Positions 1-14,007 of a stretch of 64,000 nt of DNA are shown piece after piece (the stretch's first letter is position 1; the number at the start of each line of letters is the position of its first letter). The DNA lies in assembly GCA_001899065.1 (NCBI GenBank), contig MKUZ01000018.1:152829-216828 (forward strand), read 5' to 3'. The stretch is from Devosia sp. 66-22 (GTDB taxonomy: Bacteria; Pseudomonadota; Alphaproteobacteria; Rhizobiales; Devosiaceae). The notes under the pieces are model-generated. The model saw only the letters and a list, made by a program, of their open reading frames with translations, was not told where the DNA came from and did not search any database. The position numbers were made by a program, and so were the translations under genes.

Positions 1-807
1 CTGGTCGGCGAGAAGCTGTCGGTCGACGTGGCCGTGATGAGCGCCGAGACGCTTGCCATGCGCAACATCGAGCTCGTTCTCAACCGCTGCCATCTGCAGG
101 TCGAGGCGCTCGTTGCCACGCCCTATGCATCGGGCCTGGCTGCGCTTGTCGACGACGAGTCCCATCTGGGCGTCGCCTGCATCGACTTCGGCGGAGCGAC
201 CACCACCGTTGCGGTTTTCGCCGATGGCCACCCGGTCTATTGCGACGCACTGGCCATTGGTGGTCACCACCTAACACTCGACATCGCAAGGCAGCTCTCG
301 GTCTCCATTGCCGATGCCGAGCGGCTCAAGACCGTCTATGGCAGTGTGCTGCCGGGGCAGGCCGACGAGCGCGAGATGATCTCGATCGTGCCCGTGGGGG
401 CAGGGGCCGACGAAGCGCCAGGCATGATCCCGCGCTCGCACCTCACGCGCATTCTGCGGCCGCGCGTCGAGGAGATTCTCGTAGCCATCCGCGACCGCAT
501 GCAGGCGACCGGCATGATGGACGTCTGCGGGCGCCGTTTCGTGCTTACCGGCGGCGGCTCCGAGCTGACGGGCCTGCCGGAGGTCGCCCGGCGCGTCCTG
601 GCGCGCAATGTGCGCAACGGACGGCCCATGGGAATCGCGGGGCTGCCGGAGATGGCACGCGGCGCAGCGTTCGCAACGATTGCCGGCATGCTGATTTACC
701 CGCAGGTCTGCGCGCAGGAATTCGCCGAGCCGCGCGGGGTCGCCAAGCTCACCGGGACCGACGGGTATTTTGCCCGCGTCGGAAGCTGGCTTCGGGCCAG
801 CTTCTAA
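1..807 (+). CDS. ftsA: Cell division protein FtsA, C-terminal part (cut by window start)
   Basis: FtsA is an actin-like ATPase that tethers FtsZ to the inner membrane and recruits later divisome proteins. The reading frame is open from base 1, so the N-terminal part lies outside the window. The visible 268 codons hold the second half of the actin fold: an ACIDFGGATTT-type phosphate loop near codon 58 and a late VLTGGGSELTG adenosine-binding motif. The stop is at 805-807, and ftsZ follows on the same strand, the usual dcw-cluster arrangement. The assignment is very secure from fold motifs plus context. Confidence 0.95.
   Translation: MVGEKLSVDVAVMSAETLAMRNIELVLNRCHLQVEALVATPYASGLAALVDDESHLGVACIDFGGATTTVAVFADGHPVYCDALAIGGHHLTLDIARQLSVSIADAERLKTVYGSVLPGQADEREMISIVPVGAGADEAPGMIPRSHLTRILRPRVEEILVAIRDRMQATGMMDVCGRRFVLTGGGSELTGLPEVARRVLARNVRNGRPMGIAGLPEMARGAAFATIAGMLIYPQVCAQEFAEPRGVAKLTGTDGYFARVGSWLRASF
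782..804 (+). other. Hairpin at the 3' end of ftsA
   Basis: A perfect 9-bp inverted repeat (GAAGCTGGC / GCCAGCTTC) with a 5-base loop TTCGG ends one base before the ftsA stop codon. A second short inverted repeat (AAAGT / ACTTT) follows. No T-run follows, so this is not a standard terminator. It could stabilise the ftsA message or partly separate ftsA from ftsZ expression; that role is inference. Confidence 0.5.
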
Positions 808-872
808 AGTTCCACTTTAAGGTAAATCGCTGGTTACTGTGCCCTGTGGCACCGTCGCAATTTGCATCGGCC

Positions 873-917
873 GTTAACGGATTGGTTCGAATTGTTAGGA
901 CGCGGTTAACGAATTGG
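873..917 (+). promoter_or_regulatory. Imperfect direct repeats in the ftsZ upstream region
   Basis: GTTAACGGATTGG (873-885) and GTTAACGAATTGG (905-917) are 13-bp direct repeats with one mismatch, 32 bp apart, or about three helical turns. They lie 42-86 bp upstream of the ftsZ start and contain TTAA cores. In alphaproteobacteria ftsZ is controlled by CtrA, which binds TTAA-type half-sites, so a CtrA-like site is a plausible reading. The spacing does not match the classic TTAA-N7-TTAA box. Confidence 0.4.
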
Positions 918-958
918 CGACTACGCTGGCCCTCATACCGCCATTCCATGGGGCCACC

Positions 959-2590
<1,632 letters not shown>

Positions 2591-2619
2591 GCTAGGGATC
2601 AACCCAAGCAATGCAGAAC

Positions 2620-2650
2620 CCGGCGCGCTTCCGCGCCGGTTTCTTTTTGG
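2620..2650 (+). terminator. Rho-independent terminator after ftsZ
   Basis: An 8-bp perfect stem CCGGCGCG / CGCGCCGG with loop CTTC is followed directly by TTTCTTTTT. It lies about 30 bp after the ftsZ stop and separates ftsZ from lpxC. Confidence 0.85.
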
Positions 2651-2687
2651 TTAAGAGTCGCTCGGTAAGGGTCGGAGTAGATATTTT

Positions 2688-3644
2688 ATGCAGAACCTGT
2701 CGGCGCGCCAGCGCACCGTAGGCGGTGTGCTTGAGTTCAGCGGATTCGGTGTTCACTCCGCCCTCCCGGTCACCCTGACCATTGAGCCCGCTCCCGTCGA
2801 CAGCGGGTATCGCATCCAGCGCAAGCTCGAGAACGGCACGATCGTCGGGCCAGTCGCAGTGCATTTCGCGCGCGTCACGCGGACGACCCTGTGCACGACG
2901 ATCGACCTGGGCGACAGCGTCTCCGTCGCCACCGTCGAGCACGTCATCTCCGCCCTCAGCGGGCTTGGCGTCGACAATGCGCTCATTACCGTCAATGGGC
3001 CCGAATGCCCGATCATCGACGGCAGCGCCGCGCCGTTCGTCGAAGGCATCCTCAAGGTCGGCCTCGAAATCCAGGGCAAGTCGCGCCGCTACATCAAGGT
3101 CATGCGGCAGGTGCTTGTCCGCAACAATGATGCTTCGGCAGCGCTCGAACCCTACAACGGCCGCCTGCTCGATCTTGAAATCGACTTCGACAGCAAGGTC
3201 ATCGGCCGCCAGCGGATGATCTTCGACTGGACGCCCCGCAAATACGTCGCCGATGTGTCGCGCGCCCGCACCTTCGGCTTTGTGCGCGATGCCAAGATTC
3301 TCCGGCAGGCAGGCTATGCGCTGGGCTCGTCGCTCGACAATTCGATCACCGTCCACGAGGATCGCATCCTCAATCCGGGTGGCCTGCGCTACGACGACGA
3401 GTTCGTGCGCCACAAGCTGCTTGACGCCATCGGCGACCTCGCTCTGTGCGGCCTGCCGATCTATGGACGCTTCCGCTCGTACAAGGGCGGCCACGGTCTC
3501 AATGCGCTCGTGCTGCAGGGCCTGTTCGCCAGCTCGGCCAACTACGAGATCGTCTATGCCGAGGATTTGCCGCTGGGCTACGACGCGCTGAGCGACATGC
3601 CTGATGGCGTCGAGGTGCGGCCCTACCTGCGCTCGGTGGGCTGA
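2688..3644 (+). CDS. lpxC: UDP-3-O-acyl-N-acetylglucosamine deacetylase LpxC
   Basis: LpxC is the zinc amidase that catalyses the committed step of lipid A synthesis in the cytoplasm. The 318-residue length is normal. The zinc and catalytic residues are visible: E84-H85 in VEHVISAL, H242 and D246 in RHKLLDAIGD, and H269 in KGGHGLN. The TLCTT motif and the ARTFGF segment are also present. The ATG has a GGAG about 10 bases upstream. It follows ftsZ behind a terminator and precedes bamD, the standard order in this group. Confidence 0.97.
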   Translation: MQNLSARQRTVGGVLEFSGFGVHSALPVTLTIEPAPVDSGYRIQRKLENGTIVGPVAVHFARVTRTTLCTTIDLGDSVSVATVEHVISALSGLGVDNALITVNGPECPIIDGSAAPFVEGILKVGLEIQGKSRRYIKVMRQVLVRNNDASAALEPYNGRLLDLEIDFDSKVIGRQRMIFDWTPRKYVADVSRARTFGFVRDAKILRQAGYALGSSLDNSITVHEDRILNPGGLRYDDEFVRHKLLDAIGDLALCGLPIYGRFRSYKGGHGLNALVLQGLFASSANYEIVYAEDLPLGYDALSDMPDGVEVRPYLRSVG

Positions 3645-3723
3645 CAGCCACAGTTTTGATTGAATTGGTGTTTAGGCCGCTCGCCGGTGCTAACATGCTG
3701 CAACCACTAGGGCGGGGCGTTTC

Positions 3724-4563
3724 GTGACAGACACTGGATTCAGGGCCACAGCCGGAAACTTCGTGCGCCTGGCGACGGTGTTGCTGCTTGTCGCGACGGT
3801 TTCGGCCTGCTCGATGTTCGGGCCGTCCAAGATCAAGGACGAAGAGATCATCCCGGCTGAGACGCTATACCAGACCGTGCTGTCCGACATGGACAAGCAG
3901 CGTTACAACACTGCCATCGAGAACCTCAAGAAGCTCGAACGCCAGCATCCCTACTCGGAGTACAACGAGAAGGCGAAGCTGATGGAGGTCTATGCGAACT
4001 ATCGCATCGGCAAGTTCGATGAAGCGATCCTGGCGGCCGACCGCTACATGGCGCTGTTCCCGTCGTCCGAGGAGATGCCCTACGTGCTCTTCCTCAAGGG
4101 CACGTCCTACTTCGCGCAGATCACCGACATCACCCGCGACCAGCAGCTCTCGCAGGACGCGATCGCGACCTACACGCTGCTGATCGCCAACTATCCCAAG
4201 AGCGACTACGCGAAGGACGCTCGCGACAAGATGGTGATCGCCGTCGACCAGCTCGCCGGCAAGGAAATGTCGGTGGGTCGCTACTATGCCGGCAACGGCC
4301 AGTACGCGGCGGCCATCAACCGCTTCCGCGTCGTCGTCGACAAGTACCAGACCTCGACGCACATCGAGGAAGCGCTGTTCCGCCTGACCGAGTCGAATCT
4401 CGCGCTCGGCCTCACCAACGAGGCGCAGACGGCGGCGGCGGTGCTCGGCCACAACTACCCGTCGAGCTCGTGGTACAAGGACGCCTTGGGGCTGCTGCAG
4501 AAGGTCGGCCTGCAGCCCAAGGTCAACAGCGCCAGCCCGCTCGCGGCGTCGCTGCAGGGCTAG
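3724..4563 (+). CDS. bamD: Outer membrane assembly lipoprotein BamD (ComL)
   Basis: BamD is an essential TPR lipoprotein of the BAM complex, which folds beta-barrel proteins into the outer membrane. The GTG start gives a signal peptide ending in a lipobox (VSAC, Cys29). The mature part has tandem TPR-like helices with the family's AYxxYRxGxFDEAILAADRYMALFPSS-type segments. The length of 279 residues fits. It stands between lpxC and recN, as is usual in Hyphomicrobiales. A GGGCGGGG stretch upstream may serve as a ribosome binding site. Confidence 0.95.
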   Translation: MTDTGFRATAGNFVRLATVLLLVATVSACSMFGPSKIKDEEIIPAETLYQTVLSDMDKQRYNTAIENLKKLERQHPYSEYNEKAKLMEVYANYRIGKFDEAILAADRYMALFPSSEEMPYVLFLKGTSYFAQITDITRDQQLSQDAIATYTLLIANYPKSDYAKDARDKMVIAVDQLAGKEMSVGRYYAGNGQYAAAINRFRVVVDKYQTSTHIEEALFRLTESNLALGLTNEAQTAAAVLGHNYPSSSWYKDALGLLQKVGLQPKVNSASPLAASLQG

Positions 4564-4644
4564 TCACAAGGCTCATTCGTTGCTAATTTGTTCTCGATCC
4601 GCATGTCGCCGGATTGAGATCATTCAAGCCATGCGGATCCTCCC

Positions 4645-8528
<3,884 letters not shown>

Positions 8529-8540
8529 CCTGGAGGAGAC

Positions 8541-9791
8541 ATGCGCAAGCCTCTCATCGCCCTGAGCGCCGTCGTACTGCTGGCCTGTCCGGTGCAGGCC
8601 GGCCAGCCGGGCGAGATCGCGACCGACGCGCTCTATGCGGGCAAGCTCGCCGAGGGTATTGCCCGCCTCGAGCCGCTGGCAGCGGCCGACGATCCCGGGG
8701 CCTGGTTCGGCATCGGCGCCATCCGGCTGACGCAGGCCATCGAGCATCTGTCGCAGGCGCTCTACCGCCACGGCTTTGCGGTCGACGCGGCGCCCAATGC
8801 GTTCGGCATGGGTATCGTGCTGCCGATCCCGCAGAACCCCAATCCCGAGCCGCTCGACTATGCGGGCGTGCGAGCGATCCTTGGCGATTTCGTCCTTGGC
8901 CTCGACGAGGCGCGCGCAGCGTTCGAAACGGCGGCAGAGTCGGGCGACTACGTCATCGAGCTCAATCCGCTCAAGATCCGGGTCGACGCGAATGGTGACG
9001 GGACGGTCGAGGAGGCCGAGAGCCTTGCGGGGCTGCTCGCCATGTGGAACGGCGTCGCAGCGGACGACCTGCTCGCCCCGTCGCAGCCGGGAGAACCGTC
9101 GAGCTTCGAGTATATCGGCTTCGATCGTGCCGACGGCTTCTGGCTGGCGGGATACACGCAGGTTCTGGCGTCGCAGGCTGATTTCCTCCTCGCCCATGAC
9201 TTTTCGGCCTTCACCGACGCGACCTTCCACCGTCTGTTTCCGCGCGCCGGCTTCCCGATGCAGGAGTTCGCGACGGGCGGCATGCTGATGCTCGACCCGC
9301 AGACCGATACCGGCATTGCCGATGCCATCGCCGGCATCCACACGCTCGACTGGCCGGTGATCGAGCCGGAGCGGCTCAAGGGCGTGCGTGAGCGCATGCT
9401 GGCAGTGCTCGATTATTCGCGGCAGAACTGGGCGGCGATCATCGAGGAGACCGACAACAATCACGAGCTGCTGCCATCGCCAAAGCAGACGTCGCTGTTC
9501 CCCGACGCCGCCGTGGACGAGGCCCGGGTCGCGGCCTGGCTGGTCACGCTCGACAAGGCGCGCGATGTGCTCGACGGACAATTGCTGATCCCGCATTGGC
9601 GGTTCAGCCAGGGCTTCGACCTCAAGGCGTATTTCGAGACGGCGAAGGAAACCGACCTGGTGATGATCCTCACGGGCGCCGGGGCGCTGCCGTTTCTCGG
9701 CGCCGGGAAGGTGGCGACGCCGGAGGATTTTCGGGCGATCCAGGATGCCTTCGGGTCGGACTGGCTCGGCTACGCCTTCTGGTTCAACTAG
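8541..9791 (+). CDS. Exported protein with one EF-hand-like loop, function unknown
   Basis: I do not recognise a characterised family. The 416-residue product has a clear Sec signal peptide (MRKPLIALSAVVLLACPVQA|GQ) and is probably periplasmic. Residues 149-160 (D-A-N-G-D-G-T-V-E-E-A-E) form a complete calcium-binding EF-hand loop. Residues 30-72 resemble a TPR or helical repeat. A strong GGAGGAGA ribosome binding site precedes the ATG, 12 bp after the ligA stop, so it may be cotranscribed with ligA. The next gene also encodes a small exported protein. Confidence 0.75.
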   Translation: MRKPLIALSAVVLLACPVQAGQPGEIATDALYAGKLAEGIARLEPLAAADDPGAWFGIGAIRLTQAIEHLSQALYRHGFAVDAAPNAFGMGIVLPIPQNPNPEPLDYAGVRAILGDFVLGLDEARAAFETAAESGDYVIELNPLKIRVDANGDGTVEEAESLAGLLAMWNGVAADDLLAPSQPGEPSSFEYIGFDRADGFWLAGYTQVLASQADFLLAHDFSAFTDATFHRLFPRAGFPMQEFATGGMLMLDPQTDTGIADAIAGIHTLDWPVIEPERLKGVRERMLAVLDYSRQNWAAIIEETDNNHELLPSPKQTSLFPDAAVDEARVAAWLVTLDKARDVLDGQLLIPHWRFSQGFDLKAYFETAKETDLVMILTGAGALPFLGAGKVATPEDFRAIQDAFGSDWLGYAFWFN

Positions 9792-9850
9792 CCACGATTG
9801 CGCCGCAAGCGCGCTCTAGCTCTGCCCTGTCACTGACACGGGGTGGAACG

Positions 9851-10318
9851 ATGCGGGCCTTGATCGCGATGCTGCTGGCGCTGTGGACGCTGCCGGCGCT
9901 TGCCTATGACGATCCCAAAGCGCTGGTGGATGCAATCTATGCGCCCCACACAACGCTTGGTACGGCGCGGGCACAGGACCCGGCGCAGTACTATTCGGAG
10001 CGGCTCAAGGGGCTGATTGCGAGAAACGCGGCGCCGTCGGCAAACGACGACAGCGCGCCGCCGGTGCTGGACTTCAATCCCTTCATCGGGGCGCAGCAGG
10101 CGCTCCTACGCGACCTTGCGATCAGCGCACCGATCGAGCGTGACGGCAAGGCGCTGGTGACGGTGTCCTTCACCAATTTCGACAATACGGCGCTGCTCTC
10201 GCTCTCCCTCGTCCGCGAAGCCGACGGCTGGAAGGTCGACGACGTCGCGTCGCTGGGCGAGGGTGAGAACTGGCTGCTGAGCTGGCTGCTGCAATACGAC
10301 CCGTTCGCGATTAGATAG
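9851..10318 (+). CDS. Small exported protein, DUF3828-like
   Basis: This is a 155-residue protein with a signal peptide (MRALIAMLLALWTLPALA). The mature part contains LVDAIYAPH, YYSERLKGLI, DFNPFIGAQ and a C-terminal VREADGWKVDDV segment. These fit the DUF3828 fold, an NTF2-like periplasmic domain, though I base this on pattern only. The start at 9851 is chosen because it gives the signal peptide; the open frame runs further upstream but overlaps the preceding gene. Its 3' end overlaps the convergent aminopeptidase gene by 8 bp. Confidence 0.75.
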   Translation: MRALIAMLLALWTLPALAYDDPKALVDAIYAPHTTLGTARAQDPAQYYSERLKGLIARNAAPSANDDSAPPVLDFNPFIGAQQALLRDLAISAPIERDGKALVTVSFTNFDNTALLSLSLVREADGWKVDDVASLGEGENWLLSWLLQYDPFAIR

Positions 10319-12140
10319 CGCGGGTCGCCTCCTTCAGCCACGCCTTGACCTCGCCCTTGAGGCTGGGGCCGATCTCGCGCAGCACGCGCTTGTGGTAGGC
10401 GTTGAGCCAGTCCTTCTCGTGTGGCAGCAGCAGCTTTTCGTCGACGAGGCGGAGGTCGATAGGGCAGAGCGTGAGGGTTTCGAGCTCGAGGAACTTGCCG
10501 TCGCCGACCTCGCTTTCGACCACCAGAACGAGGTTCTCGATGCGGATGCCGTAAGCGCCGGCCTTGTAGTAGCCGGGTTCGTTGGAAATGATCTGGCCGG
10601 GTTCGAGCGGGGCGGGGTAGCGGGTCGAAAAACCGATCGGGCCTTCGTGTACGCCGAGGAAGGCACCGACGCCGTGGCCGGTGCCATGATTGTAGGTGGC
10701 GCCATCCTGCCAGAGGAACTGGCGGGCGAGGACGTCGAGCTGGGCGCCGGAGGTGCCGCGCGGGAATTTCTGCATCGACAGCGCCATCATGCCCTTGAGC
10801 ACGCGGGTGAAGCGGTCCTTCTGCTCGGCCGTAGCCTTGCCGGTGAACATGGTGCGGGTGATGTCGGTGGTGCCGCTCAGATATTGCGCGCCGGAATCGA
10901 GCAGCATGAGCTCGCCCGATTTGAGCGTGCGGTTGGAGCGCTCATCAACACGGTAATGGACGATCGCGCCATTGTGACCGGCGCCGGAGATGGTGTCGAA
11001 GCTCGCATCGATGCAGGTCTCCTCCTCGCGGCGGAAGTGCTCGAGTACCTCGACGATGCCGATTTCGGTGAGCTTGCCCCTGGGCGCTTCCTGGTCGAAC
11101 CAGTGGAGGAATTTGGCGAGCGCGATACCGTCGAGCTTGTGCGCTTCGGTCATGCCGCCGATCTCGGCGTCGTTCTTTTTCGACTTGGGCAGGAGGACCG
11201 GATCGCGCTTTTCGATGAGCACCGCGTCGCTGACGCCGCCGATCGCCGAGACCAAGGCGAGCGGCGCGGTGGCGGGGTCGATCCAGACGCGCTTGTCGGC
11301 GGCGCCGAGCTTGCGCAGCTCGGCCATCAGAGTTGCGACGTCGGCCACCTTGGCGATGCCGCTCAGGCCCTTCTTCAGGTCGGGTGTGATCTTGTCCTTG
11401 CTCACGAACAGCGTCGGCTGCCCCTTCTGCGGCACGAGGGCGAAGCCGAGGATCACGGGGAAGTTGGGAACGTCCCGGCCGCGCATGTTGAATAGCCAGT
11501 TGATCGACTCGGGCAGGGTCAGCACGACGACGTCGGCGTTCTCGGCGGCGAGGGTCTTGCGCAATTCGGCGAGTTTGTCGGCAGCCGTCCTGCCGGCGCG
11601 GTTGTGGCCGAGGAATTCGACCGGCGTCACCGGGGCGCCGGGGCGGTCGGTCCAGATCTTGTCGACCAGATTGGGGGAAGGGACGAGCGTCACCTTCCCC
11701 GCGAGCTTTTCGGTGAGGTCCTTGATCTCGCCCGGCGTGTGCAGCCAGGGATCGAAGCCGAGCTTGCCACCCGCCGGCACGAAGTCGCCGATGCGCAGGT
11801 CGAGCCCGCCCTGCGCGGTCTCGAGGACGGTGACCGCCTTGCTGTCGGTTTCGAGCGGGGCCTGCAGGGTGTAGCGGCTGTCGACGAACAGGCCGGCCTT
11901 CTTCGGCCCCACGACGGCGATGCCCGCCGAGCCGGTGAAGCTCGTGACGTAGGCGAGGCGCGCTTCGCCCTCGGGCACCGACTCGCCACGATGGGCGTCG
12001 GCGCGCGGGACAAGGAAGCCGTCGAGCCCGGCGTCGGTGATGGCCGCGCGTAGCGCCTTGAGGCGACCAGCGACGGTGCCGGGCGTGGTGCGGGCGGCGA
12101 ATTTCTGGAAGACGGCCGGGCCGAAGCTGCTCAGTGCCAT
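10311..12140 (-). CDS. pepP: Xaa-Pro aminopeptidase (aminopeptidase P family, M24B)
   Basis: This metallopeptidase removes the N-terminal residue before a proline and is probably cytosolic. The 609-residue length matches the long, three-domain aminopeptidase P type. Two creatinase-like N-terminal domains (FLVPRADAHRGE..., SFTGSAGIAVV, FVDSRYTLQA) precede the pita-bread catalytic domain. Metal-binding motifs are LLLDSGAQYLSGTTDITRT (two Asp), HGTGHGVG, VHEGP and NEPGYY, followed by a late Glu in the ENLVLVV segment. It is convergent with the DUF3828-like gene. Confidence 0.93.
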   Translation of the reverse strand: MALSSFGPAVFQKFAARTTPGTVAGRLKALRAAITDAGLDGFLVPRADAHRGESVPEGEARLAYVTSFTGSAGIAVVGPKKAGLFVDSRYTLQAPLETDSKAVTVLETAQGGLDLRIGDFVPAGGKLGFDPWLHTPGEIKDLTEKLAGKVTLVPSPNLVDKIWTDRPGAPVTPVEFLGHNRAGRTAADKLAELRKTLAAENADVVVLTLPESINWLFNMRGRDVPNFPVILGFALVPQKGQPTLFVSKDKITPDLKKGLSGIAKVADVATLMAELRKLGAADKRVWIDPATAPLALVSAIGGVSDAVLIEKRDPVLLPKSKKNDAEIGGMTEAHKLDGIALAKFLHWFDQEAPRGKLTEIGIVEVLEHFRREEETCIDASFDTISGAGHNGAIVHYRVDERSNRTLKSGELMLLDSGAQYLSGTTDITRTMFTGKATAEQKDRFTRVLKGMMALSMQKFPRGTSGAQLDVLARQFLWQDGATYNHGTGHGVGAFLGVHEGPIGFSTRYPAPLEPGQIISNEPGYYKAGAYGIRIENLVLVVESEVGDGKFLELETLTLCPIDLRLVDEKLLLPHEKDWLNAYHKRVLREIGPSLKGEVKAWLKEATRAI

Positions 12141-12272
12141 GGTTCAGTTCCTGTTAATCCGGGTTGCGGCATCGGCATGGCTGGGTTGCCGGCCGCCGAC
12201 TTCTCTATCTGGTGCAAGGTGCCTATCTAGCGGTTGTCCGCGAAAGCGGGCCAGACTCTGAAAGTGACCACC

Positions 12273-12407
12273 ATGAACGCGACTAACACAGATTTCCGCA
12301 AGGCCCTCGACGGCGTGATCAGCGCGCGCAACCGCGAAGCGACCCGCCAGGTCGTCCGGGCCAACGAATTCCAGCTCATCGGCGCCATCACCAAGCGGCC
12401 GAACTGA
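12273..12407 (+). CDS. Possible 44-residue protein
   Basis: An ATG-initiated frame of 44 codons ends at TGA 12405-12407 and is followed 80 bp later by a strong terminator. The product is polar and mostly helical by composition (MNATNTDFRKALDGVISARN, then a basic stretch ending in TKRPN). It is divergent from the aminopeptidase gene and the intervening 130 bp could hold promoters. The ribosome binding site is weak. A short expressed gene is likely given the terminator, but a non-coding RNA cannot be excluded. Confidence 0.5.
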   Translation: MNATNTDFRKALDGVISARNREATRQVVRANEFQLIGAITKRPN

Positions 12408-12487
12408 CGCTGCCTCTGCCCGAACGAGCCCGGATGTGGCTCGCCCGGCCAGTCCAGGTTTGCCCCCGCCCCATGCAGGCGACTCGC

Positions 12488-12520
12488 AAATCCCCGGATC
12501 ACTTCCGGGGATTTTGTTTT
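12488..12520 (+). terminator. Rho-independent terminator
   Basis: An 11-bp perfect stem AAATCCCCGGA / TCCGGGGATTT with loop TCACT is followed by TGTTTT on the plus strand. It would end the small ORF at 12273 and lies just past the prmA stop on the other strand, so it may act in both directions. Confidence 0.85.
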
Positions 12521-12523
12521 GCG

Positions 12524-13405
12524 TCATCGCCGTGACGCCTTGTGGAGGATCAGCGTGGCCCAGTCGCCGCGGACGAGGCGCTGGGTGAGGATCACCTGCT
12601 GTTCGCGATAGGCGTTGGCGACCCAGGCTGCCTGGGTGGCGAGCAGGCCCGAGAGGATGATGGTGGCGCCGGGCGCCGCGGCGCGGGCGATGGCCGGGGC
12701 CAGCGCGGCGAGCGGGCCGGCGAGAATGTTGGCGACGATCATGTCGTAGGGCGCGCCGCGGGCGATGGTGATGTGATTCATGCCCGGCGCGGTGACGGCG
12801 CGGATCAGCGTGCCGACGCCGTTGTCGCGAGCATTGTCGAGGGTGGTGTGGGTCGCGATGGGATCGATGTCGCTCGCCAGCACCGGGGTGTGCGTGCGCT
12901 TGGCGAGGGCGATGGCGAGGACGCCGGTGCCGGTGCCGACATCGAGCATTTTGCGCGGGCGCGTGTGCTTGAGCGTGCGTTCGATGGCTTCGAGACAACC
13001 GGTGGTGGTCTCGTGGTGACCGGTGCCGAAGGCCTGCGCGGCCTCGATGCGGAGCGGGATCAGGCCGGCTGGCGGGACCTGCTCGGCGCTGTGGCTGCCA
13101 TAGACATAGAAGCCGCCGGCGGTGACCGGCTGCAGGCCCTCGAGCGACCGGGCGACCCAGTTGGTGTCGGTGTCGATGGGCGTGATGGTGAAGTCGACCT
13201 CGCCGCCGAGCGTTGTGCGCGCCAAATCCTCGAAGGCGAGCAGGTCGGGCAGCATTTCGCAGGTGGCCTCGAACACCCATTCCCCGGTGGTGGCGTCCTC
13301 GTGGGCGGAGGCGGTGAGGGCGAGGTCGCCCAACTCCATCACGGCATCGACCAGCGCGTAGGCCTGGTCACGGGTAAGGGGGCTCGAAATCTGGCTGAGG
13401 GTCAT
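12524..13405 (-). CDS. prmA: Ribosomal protein L11 methyltransferase PrmA
   Basis: PrmA trimethylates ribosomal protein L11 using S-adenosylmethionine. The 293-residue length is normal. An N-terminal substrate-recognition region precedes the Rossmann methyltransferase domain. Diagnostic motifs are AFGTGHHETTTGCLEAI, the SAM-binding LDVGTGTGVLAIALAK and ASDIDPIA, and the MIVANILAGPL motif near the catalytic face. It is monocistronic here as far as can be seen. Confidence 0.95.
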   Translation of the reverse strand: MTLSQISSPLTRDQAYALVDAVMELGDLALTASAHEDATTGEWVFEATCEMLPDLLAFEDLARTTLGGEVDFTITPIDTDTNWVARSLEGLQPVTAGGFYVYGSHSAEQVPPAGLIPLRIEAAQAFGTGHHETTTGCLEAIERTLKHTRPRKMLDVGTGTGVLAIALAKRTHTPVLASDIDPIATHTTLDNARDNGVGTLIRAVTAPGMNHITIARGAPYDMIVANILAGPLAALAPAIARAAAPGATIILSGLLATQAAWVANAYREQQVILTQRLVRGDWATLILHKASRR

Positions 13406-14007
13406 GGCGGTTTGTTGCCGGGGAGGGCGGGGAAGTCAACGGCAGCACGACGCTCCCGGTGACCGTGAGGTCCCGGTGTAGGGGAACCGCAGGGCAAGCG
13501 ACCCCGCGGGCGGAGCGCGCGGATAGCGCCTCCGAGAAAGGGGAAAGCGCCGGAATTCCGGACGCCTCCGCGCACTCCGCCGGTGGGGCTGTCGGGCACG
13601 TGGCGTGAGCGCCGTGGGCATCCTATGTGCCACGGCAGTCCGACACGAACCCCAGGCTGCGCGACCGCAGCCCTCCCACCCTCGTCACCCGCACCTCGTC
13701 AGTACGCGCGGGGATCGGTGACGACTGGGGTGAGTATACGGCAGGTGGCCGGGACCGTGCGTAAGTTGGCTCGAAATCGAGGTCAACGGCCTGGGAATGC
13801 TGGGCACTCCGCGATTCAAACTGATGTGGTTTTCCACAGAAGGGGAGCAGCGGCCACGGGTGGTGTCCAGACTCACAGGCGCCGGGCCCAGTCACAGGGA
13901 GTCCCAGCGAAAGCTGGGACGGAGCTGGGGCAGCGTCAGCGGGCCGTCCGTCATGGCAAGACACATGCGTTGCGGGTTGCCTCGGGGGTCGAGGCGGCCT
14001 AGAGGTT
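13406..14007 (+). other. 600-bp stretch without a convincing gene
   Basis: Frames open here (for example 13583-14002 on the plus strand) give Arg- and Pro-rich products that look like reading of GC-rich non-coding DNA. I see no domain motif, ribosome binding site or conserved-looking start. It contains the hairpin at 13901-13920 and one DnaA-box-like sequence (TTTTCCACA, 13830-13838). It may hold promoters for the flanking genes or decayed sequence. Confidence 0.5.
13901..13920. repeat. Palindromic hairpin with GAAA tetraloop (REP-like)
   Basis: A perfect 8-bp stem GTCCCAGC / GCTGGGAC encloses a GAAA tetraloop. The form resembles short repetitive extragenic palindromes common in alphaproteobacteria. 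I noticed only one copy in this window, so its repetitive nature is inferred. Confidence 0.5.

Noticed and set aside
13830..13838. TTTTCCACA, a match to the DnaA-box consensus
   Set aside because: A single box without a cluster, AT-rich unwinding region or origin-linked genes does not support an origin.
13583..14002. 139-codon plus-strand frame in the gap before the EamA gene
   Set aside because: Arg/Pro/Ser-rich, no ribosome binding site and no motif; reads as non-coding GC-rich DNA.
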